Source: Pseudomonas sp. S31 (GTDB lineage: Bacteria > Pseudomonadota > Gammaproteobacteria > Pseudomonadales > Pseudomonadaceae). From it: a DNA stretch of 50,439 nt. Positions within the stretch are counted from its first letter, which is position 1. Each line of letters begins with the position of its first letter. A program made the translations under genes and the position numbers. Below are positions 41,405-50,344 of this stretch, in pieces. The notes under the pieces were generated by a model. It made no database searches, had not been told where the DNA came from, and was given only the letters and a program-made list of their open reading frames with translations. Location of the stretch: the NCBI RefSeq assembly GCF_016648105.1, contig NZ_JACVVE010000041.1:1-50439 (forward strand), read 5' to 3'.

Positions 41405-43080
41405 TGCTGCTTGGCCAGGGCTGGCTTGGCCAGAGCCGGGCTGGCCGGGCGACCATCGGCAGCGATCGCGATGTTGCTGCGCTGGGCATAGGCCTTCCAG
41501 TCGCGCAGCATCAGCGCCACCTGCTCGGGGTGCGCGGCGGCGATGTCGTGGTGCTCGCCAGGGTCTTTGCGCAGGTCGTAAAGGTGCCAAGCCGGCTTGC
41601 CGTCGGTGGCATCCCACAACAGCTTCATCGGGCCCTTGCGCAGCGAGGCGCTGCCGTTGATTTCCCAGCCCAGGGCCTCGTCACTGGCGTGGATCTGGCT
41701 GTCTTGGCCTTGCAGGTAGTTCAGCGCCGAGGTGCCTTGCGGCGGCACGATGTCGCGGTCGCGGTACTTGATCCCGGGCATCGGCGCACCCGCCAGTTGC
41801 AGCAGGGTCGGCATGATGTCGCGGACGCTGGCCAGCTCTTCGCTGCGCCCCGCCTTGATGGTCGCAGGGTAGTAGACGAAGGCCGGTACGCGGATGCCGC
41901 CTTGGTAGGTGGTCATCTTGTAGCGGCGGCTGGGCAGGGCGCTGACCTGGGCCCAGGCCGAACCGATCATCAGGAACGAGTCGCGGCGGCCGTAGTTGTC
42001 CAGGCGGTTGTCGAAGTTCGCCTTGATCCACTCGGGGTCGACGCGGGTGGCGTTCTCCGGGCCGTTGTCAGACATGAACAGGATCAGCGTATTGTCCAGC
42101 TCGCCGGTCTTGCGCAGGTGCTCGACCAGGCGCCCGACCTCGGCGTCCAGGGCCGTGACCATGGCGGCGTACACCTCCATGGTGCGCGCCGACTGGCGTT
42201 TTTGCTCATCGCTCAGCGACGCCCAGCTGGGTACGCCTTCCAGTTGCGCGTCCAAGGGGAAATCGGTGGGCACCAGGCCGGCCTTGCGCTGGCGCTCCAG
42301 GCGCTGGTGGGCGATCGCTTCGTAGCCCTGATCGTAGCGGCCACGGTATTGCGCCAGGTACTGGTCCGGTGCCTGCAGCGGCCAGTGCGGTGCGGTGTAG
42401 GCGGCAAAGGCGAAGAACGGTTTGTTGCTGGCCTTGCCCTGGTCGATCGTCTCGATCAGGCGGTCGGTGTACCAGGTGGTGGAGTAGAAGTCTTCGGGCA
42501 GTTCGATAGGTTCGCCATTGTGGCGGTAGGTGGCGCTGTAGTTCGACTGCAGGTCCATGTTGGCTTGCTTGAAGTGCGCGGCGCCGCCTTCGAGCAGCAC
42601 GTAGGCCTGGTCGAAGCCGCGGTTCTGCGGCTGCTGCGCCGGCTGCATGCCGAGGTGCCACTTGCCGGCGATGTAGGTGCGGTAGCCGGCGTCGTGCAGC
42701 AGTTCGGCCAGGGTCGCGACATTGGCGCCGAGCACGCCTTCGTAGCCGGGGCGAACCTCGGAACCTGCCGGCAGGCGCTTGCGCGCTTCGGACATCATGC
42801 CCAGGCCGGCCAGGTGCGGGTCGTTGCCGGACATCAGCATCGCGCGGGTCGGCGAGCAGCTGGGCGCGGCATGGAAGTCGAGCATCAGGCGGCCGTCGGC
42901 CAGCAGCTTGTCCAGGTTCGGCGTCTGGATTTCGCTGCCCAGGGCCGACAGGTCAGAGAAACCGAGGTCATCGGCGACGACCAACAGAATGTTTGGTTGT
43001 TTAACGGTTTGTGCGGCCAGGGCCTGGCTGGCGCCGAGCATGAGCACGCCGAGGGCGGCAAGGGGGCGGAGGCAATTCAT
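41401..43080 (-). CDS. Exported type I arylsulfatase
   Basis: A 559-residue sulfatase. The signal peptide LRPLAALGVLMLGASQALA places it in the periplasm. The metal-binding pair is DD in NILLVVADDLGFSD. The formylglycine site is Cys75 in APSCSPTRAMLMSG, with IAGKWHLGM and FMSDNGPENATR supplying further active-site residues. It hydrolyses sulfate esters, most likely aryl or alkyl sulfates. A GTG at 43122 is in the same frame, but the ATG at 43080 gives a clean signal peptide. It is co-transcribed with the FGE gene and divergent from the porin gene. Location between the ferulate operon and an aromatic acid transporter suggests sulfated phenolic substrates. Confidence 0.93.
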   Translation of the reverse strand: MNCLRPLAALGVLMLGASQALAAQTVKQPNILLVVADDLGFSDLSALGSEIQTPNLDKLLADGRLMLDFHAAPSCSPTRAMLMSGNDPHLAGLGMMSEARKRLPAGSEVRPGYEGVLGANVATLAELLHDAGYRTYIAGKWHLGMQPAQQPQNRGFDQAYVLLEGGAAHFKQANMDLQSNYSATYRHNGEPIELPEDFYSTTWYTDRLIETIDQGKASNKPFFAFAAYTAPHWPLQAPDQYLAQYRGRYDQGYEAIAHQRLERQRKAGLVPTDFPLDAQLEGVPSWASLSDEQKRQSARTMEVYAAMVTALDAEVGRLVEHLRKTGELDNTLILFMSDNGPENATRVDPEWIKANFDNRLDNYGRRDSFLMIGSAWAQVSALPSRRYKMTTYQGGIRVPAFVYYPATIKAGRSEELASVRDIMPTLLQLAGAPMPGIKYRDRDIVPPQGTSALNYLQGQDSQIHASDEALGWEINGSASLRKGPMKLLWDATDGKPAWHLYDLRKDPGEHHDIAAAHPEQVALMLRDWKAYAQRSNIAIAADGRPASPALAKPALAKQQ

Positions 43081-43264
43081 TGAGGTGCTCTTGTTTTTGT
43101 AATGAATGAGTGTTTTTTGCACGACCGCAAGCTAGACGTCGCGCCATCGGAATTCTAGCGGCCGATGACGGGGTGTCGCAGCCATTGAGTGCAAAAGCGT
43201 GCGATAAACGAACGCTTGATGGCCATCGTTCCTTGCGGCTGCGTTCGCCCTATTGACGGCAGCA

Positions 43265-43341
43265 TAGTTAACAAAAATAATCGTTAACAGAGTTATCCAG
43301 TTTGTAAGAACAAATATAAAAACAAGTAAAGGGAAATTCTG
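43265..43341. promoter_or_regulatory. Control region between sulfatase and AlgE-type porin
   Basis: Two GTTAAC hexamers (43267-43272 and 43283-43288) sit 10 nt apart; the first is within ATAGTTAAC, which shares ATAGTTAA with the FerR operator arm at 32999. TATAAA at 43315-43320 could be a -10 box for the porin gene, and AAAGGGA (43328-43334) is its ribosome binding site. The region is AT-rich and divergent. Binding by FerR is only suggested by the shared half-site. Confidence 0.4.
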
Positions 43342-44733
43342 ATGACCAGGCCGTTGAACGGGGCGTTGGTGCCCCTGCTGCTGCTTTCGTTCTGCCAGTC
43401 CGTGCATGCGGCCAGCCCGCTCGAAGAGAGTCGGCCCGGACGCCCCGGCGCACCGCGCTGGATCGAGGACTATCGCTTTCTCGACGACCCTGCCAAGGCC
43501 ACCGACCCCTTCGATGGCCTGCGTTACCATCGGCTGTCCGAGTCGGCCTGGCTGCAAGTCGGCGCCGAGGCCCGTTACCGCGCTGACGCACTCGACAAGC
43601 CGTTCTTCGGCCTGCGCGGGTTGAAAGACGACTCCTACCTGCTGCAACGGCTGCAAGCCCATGCCGACCTGCACCTGTTCGACGATGCCGTGCGCACCTT
43701 CGTCCAGGTCGAGAACACCCGCGCCTTCGGCAAGGACCTGTACTCGCCCAACGACGAAGGCCGCAATGAAGTGCGTCAGGCCTTCGTCGACTTCAATTAC
43801 GACTTCGCAGGCGGGCGCTACACCACCCGCGTGGGGCGCCAGGAGATGGCCTTCGGCGACCAGGTGTTCGTCACCTACCGCGACGTGCCGAACATTCGCC
43901 TTAGCTTCGACGGCGTGCGCGCCAGCCTCAACCTCAATGATGGGCGCAAGCTCGACGCCTTCGCCGTGCGCCCGCTCAAGACAGGCGAAGACAGCTGGGA
44001 CGACGGCAGCAACAATAGCATCAAGTTCTACGGCCTCTACGGCACCCTGCCGCTGTCACGAATCTGGAACATGGACCTGTTCGCCTTCGGCCTGGAAACC
44101 GACGACCGCAGCCTGGCCGGCGAGTCCGGTGACGAGCAGCGCTACACCTTCGGCACACGCCTGTTCGGCCGCCACCAGGCGTTGGACTGGAGCTGGAACC
44201 TGGCCGGGCAGACCGGCCACCTGGGCAATGCCTCGATCCGCGCTTGGGCACTGTCGAGCGACAGTGGCTACACCTTCGCCCACCCGTGGCAGCCGCGTTT
44301 GGGCATGCGCATCGATGCCGCCAGTGGCGACAGCGACCTCGGGGACGGCAAGGTCGGCACCTTCGACCCGCTGTATCCGCGCAACGGGGTCTACGGCGAA
44401 GCCAGCCTGACCACCCTGAGCAACGTCATCGTGGTCGGGCCGACCTTCGGCTTCTCGCCCTGGCGCAGCCTGCGCTTCGAGCCGGGCATCCTCGAGGTAT
44501 GGAAGCAGCGTGAAGAAGACGGCGTGTACATGCCCGGCATGAGCCTGCTGGCCAACACGCGCGGCACCGGCCGGCACGTAGGCACCATCTACCGCGCCAA
44601 CACCCGCTGGCTGGCCACGCCCAACCTGACCCTGGACCTCGACCTCAAGTACTACGACGTCGGCTCGGCGATCAAGGATGCCGGCGGCGAAGACTCGTCG
44701 TTCGTCTCGCTACGGGCCACGTTCCGCCTTTGA
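43342..44733 (+). CDS. AlgE-type outer membrane channel (alginate export family)
   Basis: A 463-residue outer membrane beta-barrel of the alginate-export (AlgE) family. A signal peptide ends in SVHA, cleaved before ASPLEESRPG. The family signature WIEDYRFLDDPAKATDPFDG, LRYHRLSESAWLQVGAEARY, then LLQRLQAHADLHLFDDAVRT is clear, and the last strand is DSSFVSLRATFRL. In Pseudomonas many such proteins are not alginate exporters but uptake channels for aromatic or other carboxylates. It is followed 33 nt later by an aromatic-acid MFS transporter, so uptake of the same phenolic acid is likely. Confidence 0.9.
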   Translation: MTRPLNGALVPLLLLSFCQSVHAASPLEESRPGRPGAPRWIEDYRFLDDPAKATDPFDGLRYHRLSESAWLQVGAEARYRADALDKPFFGLRGLKDDSYLLQRLQAHADLHLFDDAVRTFVQVENTRAFGKDLYSPNDEGRNEVRQAFVDFNYDFAGGRYTTRVGRQEMAFGDQVFVTYRDVPNIRLSFDGVRASLNLNDGRKLDAFAVRPLKTGEDSWDDGSNNSIKFYGLYGTLPLSRIWNMDLFAFGLETDDRSLAGESGDEQRYTFGTRLFGRHQALDWSWNLAGQTGHLGNASIRAWALSSDSGYTFAHPWQPRLGMRIDAASGDSDLGDGKVGTFDPLYPRNGVYGEASLTTLSNVIVVGPTFGFSPWRSLRFEPGILEVWKQREEDGVYMPGMSLLANTRGTGRHVGTIYRANTRWLATPNLTLDLDLKYYDVGSAIKDAGGEDSSFVSLRATFRL

Positions 44734-44766
44734 CTTGCCAACCGATAACAACAAGAGGGGCCACAC

Positions 44767-45996
44767 ATGCGACATTCATCCGCGTCATCCAGCAAGGCCG
44801 TGCTCACCATCGGCCTGTGTTTTCTCGTGGCGTTGCTCGAAGGGCTTGACCTGCAGGCCACCGGCATCGCCGCGCCACACATGGCCAAGGAATTCGCCCT
44901 GACCCCGGGCATGCTCGGCTGGGTGTTCAGTGCCGGGTTGCTGGGGTTGCTGCCAGGCGCGTTCGTCGGCGGCTGGCTGGCCGACCGGCTGGGGCGCAAG
45001 GCGATCCTGATCGTGGCGGTGTTGCTGTTCGGCGGGTTCTCGTTGGGCACCGCCCATGCTGAAAGCTACACGTCGTTGCTGATCGCACGGCTGATGACCG
45101 GCCTTGGCCTGGGGGCGGCGTTGCCGATCCTGATCGCCCTGGCCAGCGAGGCGGCACCGGAGCGCCTGCGCAGCACGGCGGTGAGCCTGACCTACTGCGG
45201 CGTGCCATTGGGTGGGGCGTTGGCCTCGGTGATCGGCATGGCCGGGGTGGGCGAGGGCTGGCGCACGGTGTTCTACGTCGGCGGCATCGCGCCGATCGCC
45301 GTCGCCCTGGTACTGATGGTCTGGCTCAAGGAGTCCCAGGCATTCCGTGCCCAGGGCGCAGTCAAGACCGGCAGTGACGGCCTGCTTGGCCAGCTGTTCG
45401 GGCCTGGGCAGATGAGCCGCACGCTGTTGTTGTGGGTGGCGTGCTTCTTCACCCTGACCGTGTTGTACATGCTGCTCAACTGGCTGCCTTCGCTGCTCAT
45501 CGGTCAGGGCTTCAGCCGGCCGCAGGCAGGCGTGGTGCAGATCCTGTTCAACCTGGGTGGCGCGGCGGGCTCTTTCCTCACCGGGCGCATGATGGACCGT
45601 GGGTTTGCCGGGCGCGCGGTGTTCATCGCCTACGCCGGGATGCTGGCATCGTTGGCGGGTCTGGGGTTGTCGAGCAGTTTCGGCCTGATGCTGCTGGCCG
45701 GGTTCACCGCGGGCTACTGCGCGATTGGTGGGCAACTTGTGTTGTATGCATTGGCGCCGACCTTGTATCCGACCCAGGTCCGCGCCACTGGCGTAGGCGC
45801 CTCGGTGGCGGTTGGGCGCCTGGGTTCGATGGCCGGGCCATTGGCGGCGGGGCAGATCCTGGCGGCTGGGGCGGGCGTGGGCGGCCTGTTGTTGGCGGCA
45901 TCGCCGGGGTTGGTGGTGGCGGCGTTGGCGGCACGGGCGTTGCTGGGACAGCGCAAGCAGCCGGCCGCGCAGAGCCGGGCTGAAGGGGTTGTCTGA
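44767..45996 (+). CDS. MFS transporter of the aromatic acid:H+ symporter family
   Basis: A 409-residue twelve-helix transporter. MFS signatures are present: GWLADRLGRKAILIVAVL in the 2-3 loop, LIARLMTGLGLGAALPILIA in helix 4, and the AAHS-type LYALAPTLYPTQVRATGVGA in the 10-11 region. It follows the AlgE-type channel in the same direction. In P. putida a hydroxycinnamate transporter (HcnK) of this family lies next to the ferulate cluster, and this gene is the best candidate for that role. Substrate is inferred from context: ferulate, p-coumarate or a related acid. Confidence 0.9.
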   Translation: MRHSSASSSKAVLTIGLCFLVALLEGLDLQATGIAAPHMAKEFALTPGMLGWVFSAGLLGLLPGAFVGGWLADRLGRKAILIVAVLLFGGFSLGTAHAESYTSLLIARLMTGLGLGAALPILIALASEAAPERLRSTAVSLTYCGVPLGGALASVIGMAGVGEGWRTVFYVGGIAPIAVALVLMVWLKESQAFRAQGAVKTGSDGLLGQLFGPGQMSRTLLLWVACFFTLTVLYMLLNWLPSLLIGQGFSRPQAGVVQILFNLGGAAGSFLTGRMMDRGFAGRAVFIAYAGMLASLAGLGLSSSFGLMLLAGFTAGYCAIGGQLVLYALAPTLYPTQVRATGVGASVAVGRLGSMAGPLAAGQILAAGAGVGGLLLAASPGLVVAALAARALLGQRKQPAAQSRAEGVV

Positions 45997-46512
45997 TAGC
46001 CTGATCGAGGGTGGCGATGCACTGCATTGTCTTCTTCGCGGTGGTTCAGGCGGCACCGATCTCAAGGATGAAACGTGCGCCCCAATGCATCCAGCCGGTC
46101 GGCTATCGGCGGCAAGCGCCGGCTGCTCGACTCCAGCTGCTCGACGTCTGTTCCCCCGTGTGTTCTGGAGTCATGCAATGCATTGAGCCGGCCCCAGCTG
46201 TTATTTCTTTCGATACTCGGGCCATTTCAGCGTTGCGGCGTTCACTGAGTACCCTTGTTTTATTATGCACCTGACATTTTTATCAGTAGCACGACAAGGA
46301 AAGGTCGCGTTAGGGTTGATCTGCGACTAACAAGGGAGGAACAGCTACGCAAGCGACTATGTGGGTACGCATCATTGGAATGAATCGATTGGGGCGTACG
46401 TTCGATGAGATTCCGGTTTTCTCATGGGCACGGATTGCTCTGGTTGTAATGGGCTGAGTTGGTGGGTGAGTAAACGCACTCGGCCTAACCATGGATTATG
46501 AGGGAAGCTATC
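45997..46512. other. Gene-poor stretch, with one orphan ribosome binding site
   Basis: This half-kilobase between the MFS gene and the unassigned gene has no gene I can support. The left part is GC-rich with short ORFs in several frames that resemble nothing known. In the right part a strong Shine-Dalgarno-like AAGGGAGGA (46332-46340) is followed at 6 nt by ACG, not ATG, and then by an open frame of about 35 codons (with an internal ATG at 46359) ending at the TGA near 46457. It may be a gene that lost its start codon. Confidence 0.5.
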
Positions 46513-46992
46513 ATGGGTAAGTTGCGTGAAGAACCATTCAAGCTGTACTACGGTCTTTCTGATGAAGGGGGGGGAACGATTGTGCGCTTCACCAAGGATG
46601 GCTATCTAGGTATTCATATTAGCCCTGGGAAAACCGGCACCGATACTCTTGTACGCGCCTCACCAACGGGTCCTGAATACTTGGAGCTTACCTCGGGCAT
46701 GGCTGCGACCTTATGGGTCGAGGTCGTTGATAGTTGGGCAAAAGATGGGAATTGGGGCGGGTATTTAAAAGTGGCCTGCGCACACCAGAAAGGGAAATAC
46801 ATTGACTCCGAGAGTGGATGGCTCCATGTGTATAGTTCCAAGTACGACAAGGTGACCTTTGTCGACAAGGGAGACTACTACGAGATTTGGCAAAGGGACT
46901 ATGAAACTGGCAGACCGCTAGGCGTGGAGGATGGTATATTGAGGTTCATGGACGACAAATCAAAAGCGGGTAAATGGAACATCAAGGACTGA
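46513..46992 (+). CDS. Unassigned small beta-rich protein
   Basis: A 159-residue protein without signal peptide or membrane helix. It is rich in Gly, Tyr, Trp and Lys, with segments that look like short beta hairpins (EEPFKLYYGLSDEGGG, VDSWAKDGNWGGYLKVA, FVDKGDYYEIWQRDYETG). This suggests a beta-trefoil or lectin-like fold, but I do not recognise a family. The ATG at 46513 is favoured over 46498, because AGGGA lies 7 nt upstream of it. The codon use is more AT-rich than that of its neighbours, which points to recent acquisition. It stands alone between MFS and MocR genes. Confidence 0.7.
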   Translation: MGKLREEPFKLYYGLSDEGGGTIVRFTKDGYLGIHISPGKTGTDTLVRASPTGPEYLELTSGMAATLWVEVVDSWAKDGNWGGYLKVACAHQKGKYIDSESGWLHVYSSKYDKVTFVDKGDYYEIWQRDYETGRPLGVEDGILRFMDDKSKAGKWNIKD

Positions 46993-47112
46993 GCGTGGGC
47001 CTATTGCCTCACGATACAATGCCTGTCGCACCCCAATCGGGAGTCGCCTCAAACATTCCGCTGGCGTGCGCAGGCATCCCATGCATCATGTGATGCATTT
47101 CTCACGAACCCG

Positions 47113-48534
47113 TCAGCCCCCCCGCCGCACATGCCTGACCAGCACCTTCTCGAGCAACTCCCACATCGCCGGCTCAGTGCTGAACGCCACATTGAAGCGC
47201 ATCCATCCGGTGGCCTTGGCATCGACCATGAACAATTGGCCGGGGCCGAGCATGATGCCTTTCTCCAGCGCGTCGTCGAGCAGCGCGGCGCTGTCGGGGA
47301 TGGCCGGGTGGCGGGTCCAGATGTACATGCCTTCGTCCGACTCGATGAACAGCTCGAAGCCCAGCCGATGCAGGTGACGGCCCACTTCCTGGTGGGCGTC
47401 GGCCAAGCGCTGGCGCAGGCGCTTGAGGTGCTTGCGCCAGCGGCCATCGATGACGGCGGCGTAGACCACGCGCTCCATCACTTGCGAGGTGGTCAGGCCC
47501 GAGCGCATCTTCAGGTGCAGCAGCTTCTGCATCAGCTCGGGGTTGGCCAGCATGTAGCCGACCCGCACGTTGGGCGAGATGCTTTTGGAGTAGCTGCCCA
47601 CGTACACCACCTGCTGCAGGTGGTCGAGGCTGGCCAGGCACGGTTGCGGCTCGGCCATCATGTCGGCGTACAGGTTGTTTTCCACCAGGCGGAACCCGTG
47701 CTGGTTGGCCAATTGCAGCAAACGGTGCAGCTGCGCCAGCGGCGTGCGCGAGCAGGTAGGGCTGTGCAGGTGCGGCTGGGTGAAGAACGCGGTGGGCTGG
47801 TGGTGGGCCAGCAGGCGTTCGAGCTGATCGAGGTCGTAGCCGGCCGGGGTACGGGGCACCCCTACCAGCGTCGCACCCTGGGTGCGCAGGATGCTCATCA
47901 GGTTGGGGTAGCCCGGGTCGTCGACCAGCACCACATCGCCTGGGCGCACCAGGGTGCGGGCGGCCAGGTCCAGGGCCTGGCTGGCGCCATGGGTGAGCAT
48001 CAGCTGCGACGGGTTGGCGACGATCGACAGCTCCTGTTGCAGGTTCTGCGCGGTCAGCGCCCGCAGTTCGTGCAGGCCCATGGGGTCGCCGTAGCCCGAC
48101 AACTCCAGCGGGCTGCCAGCCACCTGGCGCAGGCCGCGACGCAGGCCGTCCTCGTACATCCAATCGTTGGGCAGCCAGCCACAACCCGGCTTGTAGGGCA
48201 GTTGGCGGATCTCGAAGATCTGCTGGAGGTACCATTCGGAGTTGAACGATGGTCGACTGGCGTCGGCCTCGATGGTGTGAGTGTCCAGCAGTTCGGCGAC
48301 CGCGCGGTTGACGAAGAATCCGGCGTTGCCACGGCTGACCAGCAGCCCCTGGGCCACCAGGCGGTCGTACGCCTCCACCACGGTGAAGGTACTCACCGAA
48401 TAGGTGGAAGCGAAGGCGCGGATAGACGGCACCTTGGCCCCGGGCTTGAGTGTCTGGTTGTCGATCAGCTCGCGAAGCCCGTCGATGATCTGGGTGACCA
48501 GCGGCGTGGAGGAGTCTGGATAAAGTTCGAACAT
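47113..48534 (-). CDS. MocR/GabR-type regulator (GntR helix-turn-helix fused to aminotransferase domain)
   Basis: A 473-residue protein. Residues about 1-75 form a GntR winged helix (TPLVTQIIDGLRELIDNQTL, PSIRAFASTYSVSTFTVVEA). Residues about 105-470 form a class I aminotransferase-like domain, with the PLP lysine in YVGSYSKSISPNVRVGYM and VVLVDDPGYPNLMSILR. Such proteins bind PLP and an amine or amino acid, and usually control the gene divergent from them. Here the divergent gene is a GABA-type permease. The ATG at 48534 is chosen to give the normal MocR start; the frame is open 35 codons further. Confidence 0.93.
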   Translation of the reverse strand: MFELYPDSSTPLVTQIIDGLRELIDNQTLKPGAKVPSIRAFASTYSVSTFTVVEAYDRLVAQGLLVSRGNAGFFVNRAVAELLDTHTIEADASRPSFNSEWYLQQIFEIRQLPYKPGCGWLPNDWMYEDGLRRGLRQVAGSPLELSGYGDPMGLHELRALTAQNLQQELSIVANPSQLMLTHGASQALDLAARTLVRPGDVVLVDDPGYPNLMSILRTQGATLVGVPRTPAGYDLDQLERLLAHHQPTAFFTQPHLHSPTCSRTPLAQLHRLLQLANQHGFRLVENNLYADMMAEPQPCLASLDHLQQVVYVGSYSKSISPNVRVGYMLANPELMQKLLHLKMRSGLTTSQVMERVVYAAVIDGRWRKHLKRLRQRLADAHQEVGRHLHRLGFELFIESDEGMYIWTRHPAIPDSAALLDDALEKGIMLGPGQLFMVDAKATGWMRFNVAFSTEPAMWELLEKVLVRHVRRGG

Positions 48535-48872
48535 TGGGGTGCCTTCAGGGGTGCATGACGCCTGGCGCCTGCTGGGTATCGCGGGTGTATTGCATCGCCG
48601 GCCTGTACAGTGCAGTGCGTATTTCATGCCGCTGTGCATGGCTCTCTGTGCCCGACATTTTTACATTAGGTGCCAGATATCGCCACATAAAGCATTTCAG
48701 TACGCCCTGGAGGCAACCCCGGGGCGCGTCAGCAGGCCGCCATGGATGGCCTGCGTGTGTTCGTTCGTTCACACCATCCTGCCCGCAACAGCACTGATGT
48801 ATAGGTGAGACCGATTGCCATCGGGGTTTCACGGTTTTCCTTGGATAAAAAGAAGCACGGGGTACACGACTG
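48535..48872. promoter_or_regulatory. Divergent control region of the MocR and permease genes
   Basis: This 338-bp region has no gene. CTGTACAG (48603-48610) is a perfect palindrome near the MocR gene, followed by TGCAGTGCG, and could be part of a MocR site. A second dyad, GTGTG (48755-48759) with CACAC (48770-48774), lies nearer the permease gene. An AT-rich tract at about 48655-48700 may hold the permease promoter. All of this is inferred from position. Confidence 0.45.
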
Positions 48873-50282
48873 ATGGACGCTACATCCACAACCACCAACG
48901 CGAAAGGCGAGCACGAGAGCAAGCTTAGTGCCTCGCTCAAGTCGCGCCACCTGACGATGATGTCGATCGCCGGGGTGATCGGCGGCGCCTTGTTCGTCGG
49001 TTCCGGCAGCGTGATCCACAGCGCCGGCCCGGCCGCGGTCCTGGCCTATCTGGCAGGCGGCATCCTGGTGGTGCTGATCATGCGCATGCTCGGTGAAATG
49101 GCGACGTCCTCGCCCGACACCGGCTCGTTCTCCACCTATGCCGACCGCGCCATTGGCCGCTGGGCCGGTTTCACCATCGGCTGGCTGTACTGGTGGTACT
49201 GGGTCATCCTCATGGCCTGGGAGGCCTATGTGGCGGGCAAGATCCTGCATGGTTTCTTCCCCGATGTGAGCGTCAACGTGTTCGTGCTGGCCACGACCCT
49301 GCTGCTGATCACCGTCAACTTCTTCAACGTCAAGCATTACGGCGAGTTCGAATTCTGGTTCGCGCTGATCAAGGTGGTGGCGATCGTCTGCTTCCTGGTG
49401 GTGTGTACCGCCGCCGTGATGAACATCTGGCAGTTCGGTGAAGTGCGTGGCATGACCCACCTGACCGCCGAAGGTTTCATGCCCAACGGCCTCACCACCG
49501 TGATCGGGGCGCTGCTCGGGGTGATGTTCGCCTTCCTTGGTGCCGAGATCGTCACCATCGCCGCGTCCGAGGCCAAGGACCCGGCCGCGCAGATCGTCAA
49601 GGCCACCAACTCGGTGGTATGGCGTGTGTGCCTGTTCTACGTCGGTTCGATCTTCCTGATCGTCTGCCTGGTGCCGTGGAACGACCCGCACCTGGGCGTC
49701 TCCGGCTATGGCGCCTACCGCCGTACCCTGGAGCTGCTGGGCGTGCCTTATGCCGAACTGCTGATGAACTTCGTGGTGCTGACCTCGGTGAGCAGCTGCC
49801 TGATCTCGGGCCACTACACCGCTTCGCGCATGCTGTTCTCCCTGGCCCAGCGTGGCGATGCCCCGGCGGCCTTCAAGATCACCCGCGCCGGCACCGGTGT
49901 ACCGGTATACGCGATCATGGGTTCGTGCGCCGTGGCCGTGGTGTGTGCGCTGATCAACTTCAGCGAGACCTTGCGCCCGAAAGACGTGCTCGACACGCTG
50001 ATGAACACCACTGGCATGATCGCGTTGCTGGTGTACCTGGTGATCGCCTTCTCGCAGCTGCGCATGCGCCGCAAGCTGATCGCCGAAGGCAAGGAAGTGC
50101 GCCTGAAGATGTGGCTGTTCCCTTGGCTGACCTACCTGGTGATCGCATTCATCGTGGCGGCCTTGGTGACCATGGCGTTCATGCCTGACTACCAGACCAT
50201 CGTGATCTCCACCGGCATCGCGGCGGCCATCGTCGTGGTGATGGGCGTGGTGCATCAGATGCGTGGCGCCAAGCAACACTAA
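48873..50282 (+). CDS. APC-family amino acid permease, GABA permease type
   Basis: A 469-residue twelve-helix permease of the amino acid/polyamine/organocation superfamily. The start (LKSRHLTMMSIAGVIGGALF, VGSGSVIHSAGPAAVLAYLA) is characteristic of GabP/AroP-like proteins. MLGEMATSSPDTGSFSTYAD and FLGAEIVTIAASEAKDPAAQ are family motifs. It should import GABA or a related amino acid by proton symport. The MocR gene opposite probably controls it, as GabR controls gab genes. No GABA aminotransferase gene is next to it in this window. Confidence 0.93.
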   Translation: MDATSTTTNAKGEHESKLSASLKSRHLTMMSIAGVIGGALFVGSGSVIHSAGPAAVLAYLAGGILVVLIMRMLGEMATSSPDTGSFSTYADRAIGRWAGFTIGWLYWWYWVILMAWEAYVAGKILHGFFPDVSVNVFVLATTLLLITVNFFNVKHYGEFEFWFALIKVVAIVCFLVVCTAAVMNIWQFGEVRGMTHLTAEGFMPNGLTTVIGALLGVMFAFLGAEIVTIAASEAKDPAAQIVKATNSVVWRVCLFYVGSIFLIVCLVPWNDPHLGVSGYGAYRRTLELLGVPYAELLMNFVVLTSVSSCLISGHYTASRMLFSLAQRGDAPAAFKITRAGTGVPVYAIMGSCAVAVVCALINFSETLRPKDVLDTLMNTTGMIALLVYLVIAFSQLRMRRKLIAEGKEVRLKMWLFPWLTYLVIAFIVAALVTMAFMPDYQTIVISTGIAAAIVVVMGVVHQMRGAKQH

Positions 50283-50300
50283 GCGCTCGTTGTTGTTGGA

Positions 50301-50344
50301 AACGGCCGGGTTCCCTGTTTTTGTGGGGGACCCGGCCGTTTTGC
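50301..50344 (+). terminator. Intrinsic terminator of the permease gene
   Basis: AACGGCCGGG (50301-50310) pairs with CCCGGCCGTT (50331-50340), with further pairing inside, followed by TTTT. It lies 18 nt after the permease stop. The remaining 95 nt to the window edge show no gene. Confidence 0.85.

Noticed and set aside
41302..43083. Plus-strand open frame of about 590 codons
   Set aside because: It is antisense to the sulfatase, whose formylglycine and metal motifs are clear.
43081..43122. Earlier GTG start for the sulfatase at 43122
   Set aside because: It has no ribosome binding site and would put 14 polar residues before an otherwise complete signal peptide.
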